NCBI GenBank assembly: GCA_964422415.1 | Contig: CAYRBI010000001.1 | Coordinates: forward strand, 62,001 to 126,000 | Direction of reading: 5' to 3' | Source of the DNA: OLB16 sp964422415 | Lineage (GTDB): Bacteria; Hinthialibacterota; Hinthialibacteria; OLB16 | Length of the DNA stretch: 64,000 nucleotides | Shown here: one piece after another, positions 1 through 8,487 of the stretch | Layout of the letters: each line of letters begins with the position of its first letter | How positions within the stretch are numbered: position 1 is the stretch's first letter | Notes under the pieces: model-generated | Databases searched by the model: none | Told to the model about the DNA's origin: nothing | The model's input: only the letters and a program-made list of their open reading frames with translations | Position numbers and translations under genes: made by a program

Positions 1-98
1 AGCGCCACATTCCAGGTCACTGCTGGGTCAATTGCCGCCCCCCACGTAGTAGTCACACAAAACAACACAGGAAGGACGGCAACCTGTCTACGGGTCAT
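1..98 (-). CDS. N-terminus of an unknown secreted protein (partial)
   Basis: Only the first 32 codons are present; the frame runs off the left edge with no stop. Reading leftwards from the ATG at 98 the peptide begins M-T-R-R-Q, continues with a hydrophobic stretch (VAVLPVLF) and then small residues (GAA), which looks like a Sec signal peptide, so the product is probably exported. A strong Shine-Dalgarno (AAGGAGGA, complement of 107-114) lies about nine bases before this ATG. An in-frame ATG at 107 overlaps that site and is the less likely start. The function cannot be told from 32 residues. Confidence 0.6.
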   Translation of the reverse strand, partial: MTRRQVAVLPVLFCVTTTWGAAIDPAVTWNVA

Positions 99-499
99 GA
101 TGCTCATCCTCCTTCGATCAACACCATTTTATTTTCATTATTGCATACTCCCACTGCCCTGTTCACTCTACAATCCTAAATTATAAGTTACATTCTCACT
201 ACACCTTTTGTCTGGACTTCAGAGAGAGGATTCTCAGTCTCCTCATCGAGTGATACCTTGTTTATCAAATAATTGAGACTCGCTCTGCCTCGCACGTGGA
301 GCGATGGTGGTATTCAACGAACAGTGTAGCAATTTCAATCGCCTTGGCTTACCCCGCAATATGAAAGCGGAGTCTCAAATGCAAAGGACGAATGAATTCG
401 CTACTCCATCTACTGTCTTAATGGCCTATTTTCACCTTATGTGGGTGCCGTAAATCAGGACGATGGACTGACCAGAGATTCTTCGGAGAAGATGGAGCA
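99..499. other. Intergenic region without a recognisable gene
   Basis: About 400 AT-richer bases between two divergent genes. It must hold the promoters of the leftward partial gene and of the rightward methyltransferase gene, but no convincing -35/-10 pair was found. An imperfect inverted pair (ATTGAGACTCGC at 272-283 and its near complement at 367-380) is the only structure seen. No ORF of useful size and no RNA gene was recognised. Confidence 0.5.
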
Positions 500-1303
500 A
501 TGATCCTCAATTGGTTATACCGCTTGATAGGTTCACTGGAGAAACACTGGCGCTGGTTTGGATGGCGTGGACTCCTCATTTATTTCCGTAGTAGATATCT
601 GGGAGATCACAGCGAGGTAGTGGTATACCCTCCTCAACTCAAAGAACCCGTCACTCTCCGCTTAGGAACCGCTGACATCTTCTTTTATGGTGCGATCATT
701 TCCGAAGGCGCCTATTACCTCCCCTTGAAGAATCCTCCACGGATCATTGTCGATGCAGGGGCCAACATTGGATTGACCTCCATCTATTTCGCCAACCGTT
801 ATCCAGAGGCACGCATCTTCTCTCTTGAACCAGATGAATCCAACTTTGCCATGCTCACGAGAAATACCGCTGGATATCCACACATTACACCCATTCACCG
901 TGCTCTTTGGAATACCTGTACTGACCTCGAGGTTTATAATCCATTCAACAGTTTTGGTGGGATTGTGACCTGGACCCCAGATTCCACTAAACATATTCCC
1001 TCGCTCAGTAGAGTCACCACCACCACCATCCCGGAACTTATGAAGGAATATAAAATCGAATCGATTGATGTGTTAAAGGTGGATATTGAAGGGTCTGAGA
1101 AAGAAGTCTTTCAAGACTCCTCTGAGTGGATCGGACATGTCGGAATCATTGTCACGGAACTGCATGACCGGATCAAACGTGGCTGTTCCTTGAGTTTCTA
1201 TAACGCCACGCAAGGGTTCGACCTTGAATGGCACCAGGGTGAACAGGTAGTGACCGCCCAGGGAGATCTGATCCAGAAAGAAAGTATAAAAGCGGCGGGT
1301 TGA
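500..1303 (+). CDS. FkbM family SAM-dependent methyltransferase
   Basis: 267 residues. The SAM-binding Rossmann motif IVDAGANIGLTS lies near residues 83-94, followed by the acidic loop FSLEPDESNF (about 105-115); the FkbM-type motif SIDVLKVDIEGSE is near 189-201. FkbM family enzymes O-methylate sugars, lipids or secondary metabolites. The target here is unknown, but a glycan is plausible because many neighbours act on carbohydrates. The N-terminus (about 1-40) is basic and aromatic with no clear signal peptide, so a cytoplasmic or peripheral membrane location is likely. The ATG at 500 follows two GGAG-like stretches. The next gene begins 61 bases downstream on the same strand. Family call firm, substrate unknown. 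Confidence 0.85.
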   Translation: MILNWLYRLIGSLEKHWRWFGWRGLLIYFRSRYLGDHSEVVVYPPQLKEPVTLRLGTADIFFYGAIISEGAYYLPLKNPPRIIVDAGANIGLTSIYFANRYPEARIFSLEPDESNFAMLTRNTAGYPHITPIHRALWNTCTDLEVYNPFNSFGGIVTWTPDSTKHIPSLSRVTTTTIPELMKEYKIESIDVLKVDIEGSEKEVFQDSSEWIGHVGIIVTELHDRIKRGCSLSFYNATQGFDLEWHQGEQVVTAQGDLIQKESIKAAG

Positions 1304-1364
1304 CCATTCAGTTCATTTTGGCGGAGTATGGTTCATATTCATCTATCTCGAACGGGAGGCGGCA

Positions 1365-2270
1365 ATGACCCTAGTGAATCGTCGGAAATTTCTACAATCC
1401 GGATATGCGGCGGGGATGGCTTTGGGCTTGGGAACCGCCCGTTCGGCCAAGGCCATGGCCCCCATACCGCATACCGGAGAATCACGGCTCAAACTGAGCA
1501 TCGCGGCCTATTCCTTCCGTAAAGAACTCAAAACTACTCCCCCTCAGATGACCCTCATCGATGACTTTGTGGAATTCGCGGCCAAGCAGGGACTAGATGC
1601 CATCGAGCCAACTTCGTACTACTTCCCAGAGCCGGTGACTGAGGAGTATCTGCTCGAACTGAAGCGGCGTGCCTTCATCGAGGGGCTCGATATTTCGGGG
1701 ACCGCCATCGGGAATGTGTACACCCACCCCAAGGGTCCCGCGAGAGACAGCGAGATCCAGAAGACAAAAACCTGGATTGACCGCGCGGCGCTACTGGGTG
1801 CCCCCTGCATCCGTGTCTTCGCGGGACAGATCCAGGAGGGCAGCACTCTGGAACTGGCCCGGCAATACACAGTCGAATGTCTCGAAGAGGCCTGTGCCTA
1901 TGCCGCCACCAAGGGGGTGTTTTTGGCTCTAGAAAACCATGGCGGCATTGTGGACACGGCTGACCACATGCTCCCGATCATCGAAGCAGTGAAGTCGCCC
2001 TGGTTTGGAGTAAACCTCGATTCCGGCAACTTCACCTCCGAGGATCCCTATGCCGACATCGCCAAGATCGCACCGTATGCGGTCACGGTGCAAGTCAAAG
2101 TGGAGATCAACCCCGGCGGAAAGGGCAAGGTTCCCGCTGATTTGCCCCGCATCATGAAGATCATTAAGGACTCGGGATACCGTGGTTATGTTGCGTTGGA
2201 ATACGAGGCCGATGAACCCGTGCTGGAGGCCGCGCCGAAGATTCTGGCGAAGTTGAAGGAGCTGCTCTGA
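1365..2270 (+). CDS. Tat-exported sugar phosphate isomerase/epimerase-like TIM-barrel protein
   Basis: 301 residues. The N-terminus NRRKFLQSG followed by a small-residue hydrophobic stretch and an A-K-A end near residue 30 is a twin-arginine signal peptide, so the folded, probably metal-loaded enzyme is exported. The rest is an AP-endonuclease-2/xylose-isomerase-like TIM barrel; likely metal or substrate ligands are the Glu in LALENHGG, the Asp in NLDSGN and the Glu residues of ALEYEADEP near the C-terminus. Such proteins are common in polysaccharide-degrading bacteria and act on free sugars or inositol-type compounds. The exact substrate is unknown. The ATG at 1365 follows a GGGAGGCGG Shine-Dalgarno. 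The next gene starts 13 bases after the stop, so the two are probably co-transcribed. Confidence 0.85.
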   Translation: MTLVNRRKFLQSGYAAGMALGLGTARSAKAMAPIPHTGESRLKLSIAAYSFRKELKTTPPQMTLIDDFVEFAAKQGLDAIEPTSYYFPEPVTEEYLLELKRRAFIEGLDISGTAIGNVYTHPKGPARDSEIQKTKTWIDRAALLGAPCIRVFAGQIQEGSTLELARQYTVECLEEACAYAATKGVFLALENHGGIVDTADHMLPIIEAVKSPWFGVNLDSGNFTSEDPYADIAKIAPYAVTVQVKVEINPGGKGKVPADLPRIMKIIKDSGYRGYVALEYEADEPVLEAAPKILAKLKELL

Positions 2271-2283
2271 AACCAGAAGGATC

Positions 2284-2775
2284 ATGACAGACGCGGAGGA
2301 AGCGGTCGTCGAGGAATATGCACAAGTCGCGCGTGAGGCTGTCTCGCTCATGGAACGGATCGAAGATCTCTCCGCCGCGCAGCTGGTCCATGGAGCAGCC
2401 ACCATCCTCCCCCGTTTGTACCTCCTCGGTTTCCTTCTGCCGTTGGTGGATGTCGAAACGGAAAATATTTCAAAGCCCAGCAGAAGCTATGAGGAGTGGA
2501 CGAAACTTCGTGAATCTATCGCACGAGTGATGGGTGAATGGGACGGTTATCGGAAAGTCTTCGACTGTTATGAAGACACAGAGGTTGTCATGGGCACTCT
2601 CTCTGATGACCTGACGGATATCTGTTGGGACCTGGAGACTCCTTTAAAACGCTATGAGGGGGGCGAGATCGGGGATGCGGTGTTCGAGTGGAGAGAGACC
2701 TTTCGCTCACACACCGGAGAACATACCACGTCCGCCATGCGGGCCATTTATTGGCTACGTCGTAACCACGTTTAA
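2284..2775 (+). CDS. DUF5063-like protein of unknown function
   Basis: 163 residues, mostly alpha-helical, acidic, with no signal peptide or membrane segment, so probably cytoplasmic. Features seen are the sequence LPRLYLLGFLLP (about 41-52), a central WDGYRKVFDC segment and a run LSDDLTDICWDL. The combination of a helical 'YLLGFLLP' core with a conserved acidic 'DDLTDIxxDL' stretch resembles DUF5063 proteins, but this is recalled family resemblance rather than a search result. It follows the Tat-exported isomerase-like gene by 13 bases and is likely its operon partner. No function is assigned. Confidence 0.6.
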   Translation: MTDAEEAVVEEYAQVAREAVSLMERIEDLSAAQLVHGAATILPRLYLLGFLLPLVDVETENISKPSRSYEEWTKLRESIARVMGEWDGYRKVFDCYEDTEVVMGTLSDDLTDICWDLETPLKRYEGGEIGDAVFEWRETFRSHTGEHTTSAMRAIYWLRRNHV

Positions 2776-2864
2776 GCCCTTAGTTCATTGGAAACACATC
2801 GTAAAAAGCAACGAGTAACCGGGTGGGAAACAGGATGCTCCACTACATAATGGGAGGTTTACGG

Positions 2865-5528
2865 ATGAAAACACTTCATTTCTTGGCAATACTAGGCACA
2901 CTGTTTTTTCTGCTCCCCCTTGCACAGGCCGGCGACTACGGCTCCACATTGGTCGGCCTCCAATCCGATGGAAAAGTTGTGGTTCCCACCAACCAAGTTC
3001 TCTCTCCCGCTGGACGGCAAACCCATCTGCCTCTGCGCGCGAATGACCTAGCGGTCTCACCCGATGGCAGCAAGGTGGTTGTCCTCGGGCACAATGCAAT
3101 CATGATCGTAGAGGCAGCGAGCGGCCAGATCCTCGCCTCCACGGATTACTCAAAAACCCCAGAGGGCAAGGGAGGAAGTTATAGGGGGATCGTCTTCTCA
3201 CCGGATGGAAGCCAGGTCATCACCTCCAACATTGGTGGAGCCTTGGATATTCTACTCCTCCCCAAACTTGGTGAACGCACCAAGCGCCGGGTGATTCCCC
3301 TCAAGGATGGGGAGTCCTACCTCGTCCCCGCGGGTTTCACACTCAACGCAGATGGCACCAAGGCCTATGTGGCCCTGTGTGTGGCCAATGAGCTGGCCGA
3401 GGTAGATCTGGCCGAGGGGAAAATCTTGCGGCGAATCCCCGCCGGGAATGTCCCCTTCGATGTCTGTACCCATGGGGACAAGGTGTATGTGAGCAATCTG
3501 GCCGGGGCCCTACCCAAAGAGGGTGACTCCACCGCTCCTTCGGGAAGGGGTGAACTAGTCAAGGCTGATCCGGTGCGGTTCATCGCCTCGGAGGGTTCGG
3601 TCTCAGTGATTGATCTCGCCAAGGGCGCCGAGGAGGCTCAGATTCAGGTTGGGCTGCACCCCTCAGGGCTGGCCCTCACCCATGATGGCGCCCGCCTTTT
3701 CGTGGCCAATTCCAACAGCGACACCATCTCCGTGATCGACACCGCCGCAAAGAAGGTGATCGAGACCATCTCTGTTCGTCCACAAACCGGTCTGATCTTT
3801 GGAAGTTACCCCAATGATCTCCTTCTTTCGGAGGATGAGTCGCGTCTGTATGTATCGAACGGCACCAACAACGCGATTGGCATTATTGAACTGGCCAAGC
3901 CAGGATCGGAGCAAGCCAGCAAGATCCTGGGCTTCATCCCCACGGGCTGGTATCCCGCCGGCCTTGATTGGGATCCCACGAAGAAAACCCTCTGGGTGGC
4001 TAACATCAAGGGGATTGGTTCACGAAGGAAAGACTTGATCAAGGAGAAAGAAGGAGTCGATATCCTGGGTGGTCAGAAGGTACTGGGCCGTGGCCACTTG
4101 ACAACTGGCACCGGCTACAACTCCCATGACGCCTCCGGCTCGATCTCTTCGATCCCTGTCCCCTCCGATGAGGTGCTCAAGCAAGAAACCGCCAAGGTGG
4201 TGGAGAACAACCGCATGACCGAATCAATCAGCGCGTTGGCTCCACCCCGTCAAGATGTAGCCCCCAAGCCAATCCCTGAGCGGCATGGTGAACCCTCAGT
4301 GTTTGAACATGTGGTCTACATCATCAAGGAGAACCGGACCTACGACCAGGTCTTCGGCGATGTGAAGGAGGGCAATGGCGATCCCAGCCTGTGCATTTAT
4401 GGAGAGGAGGTCACCCCCAACTGCCACAAGATCGCCCGCGAATTCGTACTCCTGGATAACTTCTATTGCTCCGGTGTCCTCTCGGCGGATGGCCATCAGT
4501 GGGTTGCCGAGGCTTACACCACCGGATATCTCGAAAAGGCCTTCGGTGGATTTCCACGGAGCTATCCCTATGATGGGGGTGATGCCCTCGCGTATGCCTC
4601 CAGTGGTTTCCTATGGGATAACTGCTTGGCGCATGGGAAAACCTTCCGGACCTATGGCGAGTTCATCGAGGCCAAGATCCGCTGGAGAGATCCTGAGCGT
4701 CAGAAAAAGGGTGGCCCCAGGTTCCTCGAATGCTACAAAGACTTCATGGAGAAGAAGAACGAGGTCGAGATCACCGGCAAGGCAACCATCGCCAGTTTGA
4801 TTCCGCACACCTGTACCCGCACGATCGGCTTCCCCTCCATCGTTCCCGACCAATACCGGGCAGATATCTTCATCCAGGAACTCAAGCAATACGAACAGAA
4901 GGGTGGTTTCCCAAATCTCTCGATGATTCTGCTTCCGAATGATCACACCTCGGGCACACGCCCCAACATGCCCATTCCCAAGGCCTCGGTCGCTGACAAT
5001 GACTCTGCCCTGGGTCAGGTCATCGAAGCCATCTCCAAGAGCAAGTTCTGGGAGAAAACCTGTGTGGTCGTGGTCCAGGATGATCCCCAAGATGGTTTCG
5101 ACCATGTAGATGGACACCGGACACTCGCCTTGGTGGTCAGTCCCTACACCAAGCGTGGCGTGGTGGTCAGCACCAACTACAACCAAACCGGGATGGTCCG
5201 CTCCATCGAGTTGATGCTGGGATTACCTCCCATGAACCAGCTCGATTCCTCCGCAATTCCCATGTCGGATTGTTTCATGGATAAGCCGGATCTGACCCCC
5301 TACACCGCGGTTCCCAACCGGATCCCTCTCGACCAAATGAATCCCGAGGTCTCCGAGATCAAGGATCCCAACCAGCTATACTGGGCCCAGAAGTCCATCG
5401 AAATCCCCCTGGATGATGTCGATGAAGCCCCCGAGGACATCTTTAACCGCATCCTTTGGCATGATGCCAAAGGATATAATACCCCTTACCCGGAGGAGTT
5501 TGCTGATGCTGGTGAAGATGAAGAATAA
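2865..5528 (+). CDS. YncE-type beta-propeller fused to phosphoesterase (alkaline phosphatase-like)
   Basis: 887 residues from the ATG at 2865, preferred over the GTG at 2823 because GGAGG lies 7-8 bases before it and a clean Sec signal peptide (MKTLHFLAILGTLFFLLPLAQA) begins there. Residues about 30-400 are YVTN/YncE-like propeller repeats (LAVSPDGSKVVVLG, LFVANSNSDTISVID, LYVSNGTNNAIGIIE). Residues about 480-830 form a phosphoesterase domain of the acid phosphatase/phospholipase C type, with IIKENRTYDQVFGD near 482 and QDDPQDGFDHVDGHR near 735 as probable metal-site segments. A periplasmic or secreted phosphatase is likely; the substrate is unknown. The C-terminus is strongly acidic. The last 23 bases overlap the next gene, and that gene's ribosome binding site lies in this coding sequence, suggesting translational coupling. 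Confidence 0.85.
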   Translation: MKTLHFLAILGTLFFLLPLAQAGDYGSTLVGLQSDGKVVVPTNQVLSPAGRQTHLPLRANDLAVSPDGSKVVVLGHNAIMIVEAASGQILASTDYSKTPEGKGGSYRGIVFSPDGSQVITSNIGGALDILLLPKLGERTKRRVIPLKDGESYLVPAGFTLNADGTKAYVALCVANELAEVDLAEGKILRRIPAGNVPFDVCTHGDKVYVSNLAGALPKEGDSTAPSGRGELVKADPVRFIASEGSVSVIDLAKGAEEAQIQVGLHPSGLALTHDGARLFVANSNSDTISVIDTAAKKVIETISVRPQTGLIFGSYPNDLLLSEDESRLYVSNGTNNAIGIIELAKPGSEQASKILGFIPTGWYPAGLDWDPTKKTLWVANIKGIGSRRKDLIKEKEGVDILGGQKVLGRGHLTTGTGYNSHDASGSISSIPVPSDEVLKQETAKVVENNRMTESISALAPPRQDVAPKPIPERHGEPSVFEHVVYIIKENRTYDQVFGDVKEGNGDPSLCIYGEEVTPNCHKIAREFVLLDNFYCSGVLSADGHQWVAEAYTTGYLEKAFGGFPRSYPYDGGDALAYASSGFLWDNCLAHGKTFRTYGEFIEAKIRWRDPERQKKGGPRFLECYKDFMEKKNEVEITGKATIASLIPHTCTRTIGFPSIVPDQYRADIFIQELKQYEQKGGFPNLSMILLPNDHTSGTRPNMPIPKASVADNDSALGQVIEAISKSKFWEKTCVVVVQDDPQDGFDHVDGHRTLALVVSPYTKRGVVVSTNYNQTGMVRSIELMLGLPPMNQLDSSAIPMSDCFMDKPDLTPYTAVPNRIPLDQMNPEVSEIKDPNQLYWAQKSIEIPLDDVDEAPEDIFNRILWHDAKGYNTPYPEEFADAGEDEE

Positions 5529-6276
5529 ACAGCATGGTTTTACGTTGATCGAACTGCTGATCGTCATCGCGATCATCCTGATCCTGATCGGGATTGCCTT
5601 GCCGAACTTTCTGGCCGCTCAGATCCGGGCTAAAGTGGCACGGGCGGGGGCGGATCTTAAATCGATCTCCACGGCTTTGGAGTTCTTCCGGACCGAACAC
5701 TCGAATTACCCCGTGGGAACCGATGACACGGGAGCGGTTCCCATCGAGATCGAAGAACATTTCAAACAATATGGCGCGTATGGTTTTTATACCTTCCGCA
5801 CCGTGTTCTCTGGAAATGGAGCCATCACCCTCGGCTTTGAGAACCTGCCAGACCAAACCCCAGTCGGGAAAGTTCCGGGGTTGACCACCCCCAACAAGTA
5901 CATCGCCACAATCCCGACTGATCCCTTCAGCAATCTGCCAGGCTTTGTGACCTACTCCTACCGTGAGGACCGCGATGGGCAGAAGATCGGCTGGATTGTT
6001 ACCAGCTTTGGACCCGATTGTGATGAGGCTGAGAATCCCGGCAAGAACTCAGCTTCGGGCGAACCTATCCGGACTCCTCTCCTGCCCAATCTGGACGCCC
6101 GTGGAGCGGGGAGATACGGAGATATTAATGAGAAGGCCGGGCATCCAGGCAGTAATTTCACTGGTTATTCGGGAGATGTTCCCAAGATGATCCTCGTGGA
6201 TCAGATCCGGGAATTAACTTATAGCCCAACCAATGGAACCACCAGCGAAGGAGATATCTACCGGCTGGGGCCATGA
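5506..6276 (+). CDS. Type II secretion / type IV pilin-like protein with GspG-type N-terminus
   Basis: 256 residues from the ATG at 5506. This start is chosen because GGAGGAG at 5492-5498 lies seven bases upstream, inside the end of the phosphoesterase gene; the open frame continues further left without meaning. The prepilin site is G|FTLIELLIVIAIILILIGIALP, with the conserved Glu at mature position 5 and a long hydrophobic helix, so processing by a PilD-type peptidase is expected. The C-terminal part (DPFSNLPGFVTYSYR, a GWIVTSFGPDCD segment) is the globular head common in large pseudopilin families of candidate-phylum bacteria. It could be a minor pilin, a pseudopilin or a surface protein using the pilin N-terminus. 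No pilus assembly genes are in the window. Confidence 0.85.
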   Translation: MLVKMKNKQHGFTLIELLIVIAIILILIGIALPNFLAAQIRAKVARAGADLKSISTALEFFRTEHSNYPVGTDDTGAVPIEIEEHFKQYGAYGFYTFRTVFSGNGAITLGFENLPDQTPVGKVPGLTTPNKYIATIPTDPFSNLPGFVTYSYREDRDGQKIGWIVTSFGPDCDEAENPGKNSASGEPIRTPLLPNLDARGAGRYGDINEKAGHPGSNFTGYSGDVPKMILVDQIRELTYSPTNGTTSEGDIYRLGP

Positions 6277-6290
6277 GGTAGGTAAGGGGC

Positions 6291-6415
6291 TGCCGTTTCC
6301 CCCCCCACCCCCACCCTCCCCCGCCAGGAGGGAGGGAGAAAAAACACACTAAAGTGTGAACAACAAACAACTCCCTCCCACCTAGCGGGGGAGGGTGGGG
6401 ATGGGGGGGACGGCA
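6291..6415. repeat. GC-rich palindromic element, copy A
   Basis: Two roughly 45-base arms, nearly exact reverse complements (left from TGCCGTTTCC, right ending GGACGGCA), flank an AT-rich centre with the small hairpin CACACT-AA-AGTGTG at 6345-6358. It fills the spacer between convergent genes ending at 6276 and 6422. It could act as a bidirectional transcription stop or be a non-autonomous repeat; it shares arm and core sequence with the elements at 19444 and 46501. Confidence 0.8.
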
Positions 6416-6421
6416 AGCAGA

Positions 6422-7525
6422 TCAACCCAGCCGCTTCTGGAAGCGGAGCGCGCTCAAGGCCACCAAGACCACGGCGAAGATGACTAACGCCACTGTCTGC
6501 GGCCAGAGGGCCCACAGTCCGGCTCCACGCAGGATGATCCCACGTAAGATCTGCACGTAGTAAGTGACCGGAATCAAGAAAGTGGCCATGTAGATCGGAA
6601 AGGGCATGGTCTCGCGCGGAAAGGCAAAGCCAGACAAAAGGACGGAGGGGAGCATAATGAGCATCCCGATTTGCATCGCCTGGCTTTGGGTCTGAGAGAC
6701 CGTGGAAACGAGAATCCCCATCGCCAGCGCGGGGAGTAAGAACAACACCGACAAGGCCAGTAACAGGAAAACATCACCCTCGACAGGAACTCCAAACAGG
6801 TACCGCATCAAGACCAAAACGAAGATGGTCTGAACAATGCCCAGCAGGGAGTAAGGCACCAGCTTGCCGATGATGAGCGCCCACTTGGAAACCGGTGTGA
6901 CCACCAACTGTTCCAATGTGCCACGCTCTCGTTCACGGACTACCGCAAAGGCGGTCAGGAATACAGTCACGACCTGAAGGACTATGCCGATCAGTCCCGG
7001 GACATAGAAATGCGAGCTGTCCAGGTTCGGATTGAAGAGTACCCAGGGACGGACATCCAGAGAACGTAACGCTGGATTAATACCCGCTCTCACCAGGGAA
7101 TGGATCTGACCAACGCCGAGAGCGGTCTGGACCGCATTGGTGGCCACCGAGCTGTCCGATCCATCCACAAGAACCTGCACCGTGGCTTGCTCACCCCTGA
7201 GTAATTTGGCGCTGTAATCAGGCGGCACGAGAATTCCAACTTTGGCTTTTCCCGCCACAATCTGGCGGTGGATCTCGTCTTCACCCGCCACCTCCTGAAG
7301 TACCCGGAAGGTGTTGGTATTGGCGAAACTCTCAATCAGGCGGCGGCTCTCCACGCTCCGGTCCATGTCATATACCACGGTGGGAATATGCTGGACATCC
7401 ATGTCGATGGCAAAGCCGAAGATGATGGTCTGGATAGCGGGGACTAGGAATACGAATCGAGTACTCGGGTCCCTACGGATCTGCAGGATCTCCTTGTATA
7501 CAATCGCCCAGAAACCCCGCATCAT
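6422..7525 (-). CDS. ABC-2 type transporter permease
   Basis: 367 residues, last gene of a leftward exporter operon. It has the YhhJ/YbhR layout: one N-terminal membrane helix (about 23-42), a large periplasmic domain (about 45-165) with PTVVYDMDRSVESRRL and DGSDSSVATNA, then five helices. The ABC-2 signature region FAVVRERERGTLEQLVVTP precedes the second helix pair. It would form the membrane pore for export of drugs, toxic compounds or lipids, energised by the ATPase at 8488-9504 and linked to the outer membrane through the fusion protein at 9555-10676. Its ATG overlaps the TGA of the CHASE3 gene (ATGA, 7522-7525), so translation of the two is coupled. Confidence 0.9.
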   Translation of the reverse strand: MMRGFWAIVYKEILQIRRDPSTRFVFLVPAIQTIIFGFAIDMDVQHIPTVVYDMDRSVESRRLIESFANTNTFRVLQEVAGEDEIHRQIVAGKAKVGILVPPDYSAKLLRGEQATVQVLVDGSDSSVATNAVQTALGVGQIHSLVRAGINPALRSLDVRPWVLFNPNLDSSHFYVPGLIGIVLQVVTVFLTAFAVVRERERGTLEQLVVTPVSKWALIIGKLVPYSLLGIVQTIFVLVLMRYLFGVPVEGDVFLLLALSVLFLLPALAMGILVSTVSQTQSQAMQIGMLIMLPSVLLSGFAFPRETMPFPIYMATFLIPVTYYVQILRGIILRGAGLWALWPQTVALVIFAVVLVALSALRFQKRLG

Positions 7526-8475
7526 CCGCTTATACCTCCGTGACCATGCATGGCGGTCTGATGGTCTCCATCCTTGCCATCCGCCTTACGGGTTTGATCA
7601 CGGATCTCCTTGGGAACATACAAGTCTGGGAAAAGCTTGGCGGCGCATTCCTCGCAAAGACCATGGCTGAAGTGAGCCTCCGAGTGTTCGGTCAAGTACA
7701 CCTCGATCTGGGTCCAATATCCTGAGTCACTGCGGATTTTCTTGCAGCTCGCACAGATCGGCAGTAAACCCGAAAGCGCTTTCACCTCTTTGAGGGCATG
7801 ACTGAGTTGCTCGATGAGTTCTTCTTGTTTCTTCTGCAAGCTGGCCTTCAATGAGATATCCCGGGCGATGACAAAAAGAGCGGCACAACCACCGCCCAAC
7901 GCCAGGAAACCGATCAGATAGATGAGTTGTTTGGCGGCATAGGTCCTTTGGTTAACGATCGCCTCGCGTTGTTCCGATTCTTTAAGGATCTCGTTGGTCA
8001 AAGCCTCAATCGAAGAGAGAATCTGGTTGGTAAGATCAGTTCCCTTTGATGTAGCAAAACGCTGTAATTCCCAATCACCATTCTCTTGAAAGAGCGTCAT
8101 GGAATCATAAAGATTCAACAGTTTTTCATCGACGATTTGTTTGATTTCCACGACTCGCTTCAAGAATTCAGGATGATCTTGGGAAAAATTCAAAACTTCC
8201 GCTATTTCTTTCTTGGTTAACTCGACTCCATCCTTGTAGATCTTCATTGCGGAAGGATTACGTGTGAGGATATAACCACGGCGGCCATTCTCCGCCAGGA
8301 GAACCGCCGGAGTGATATCACCCAACTCTTTCGTGAGAGTAGACCATTCGAGCTGGTCTTTCCCCGCCGCGCGTAGCGCATCGATGGAACCGAGTGATAT
8401 CAGGCTCACCACCAAGAGTATACCTAACGACACCACGAATCCCGCGACAATCCAGGTCAAGATGGACTTAAGCAT
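7522..8475 (-). CDS. CHASE3-type membrane receptor with C-terminal four-cysteine (LLPICxxCKKIR) module
   Basis: 317 residues. Membrane helices at about 8-28 and 183-203 enclose an extracytoplasmic helical domain with CHASE3 features (WSTLTKELGDITPAVLLAENGRRGYILT). A cytoplasmic coiled coil (205-235) leads to GLLPICASCKKIR (236-248) and HGLCEECA (271-278): four cysteines C241, C244, C274 and C277 that could bind zinc. The same tail is found at the ends of many PAS or CHASE signalling proteins, but its function is not established. No histidine kinase, GGDEF or methyl-accepting domain is present. The gene lies between the ATPase (13-base gap) and permease (4-base overlap) genes of an exporter, which suggests a role in sensing for, or control of, the transporter. 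The C-terminus is His/Gly-rich. Confidence 0.8.
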   Translation of the reverse strand: MLKSILTWIVAGFVVSLGILLVVSLISLGSIDALRAAGKDQLEWSTLTKELGDITPAVLLAENGRRGYILTRNPSAMKIYKDGVELTKKEIAEVLNFSQDHPEFLKRVVEIKQIVDEKLLNLYDSMTLFQENGDWELQRFATSKGTDLTNQILSSIEALTNEILKESEQREAIVNQRTYAAKQLIYLIGFLALGGGCAALFVIARDISLKASLQKKQEELIEQLSHALKEVKALSGLLPICASCKKIRSDSGYWTQIEVYLTEHSEAHFSHGLCEECAAKLFPDLYVPKEIRDQTRKADGKDGDHQTAMHGHGGISG

Positions 8476-8487
8476 CAGATCTCCTCA

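Noticed and set aside
6291..6415. CRISPR-like repeat array
   Set aside because: The repeats are inverted, not direct, and there are no regularly spaced units or cas genes.
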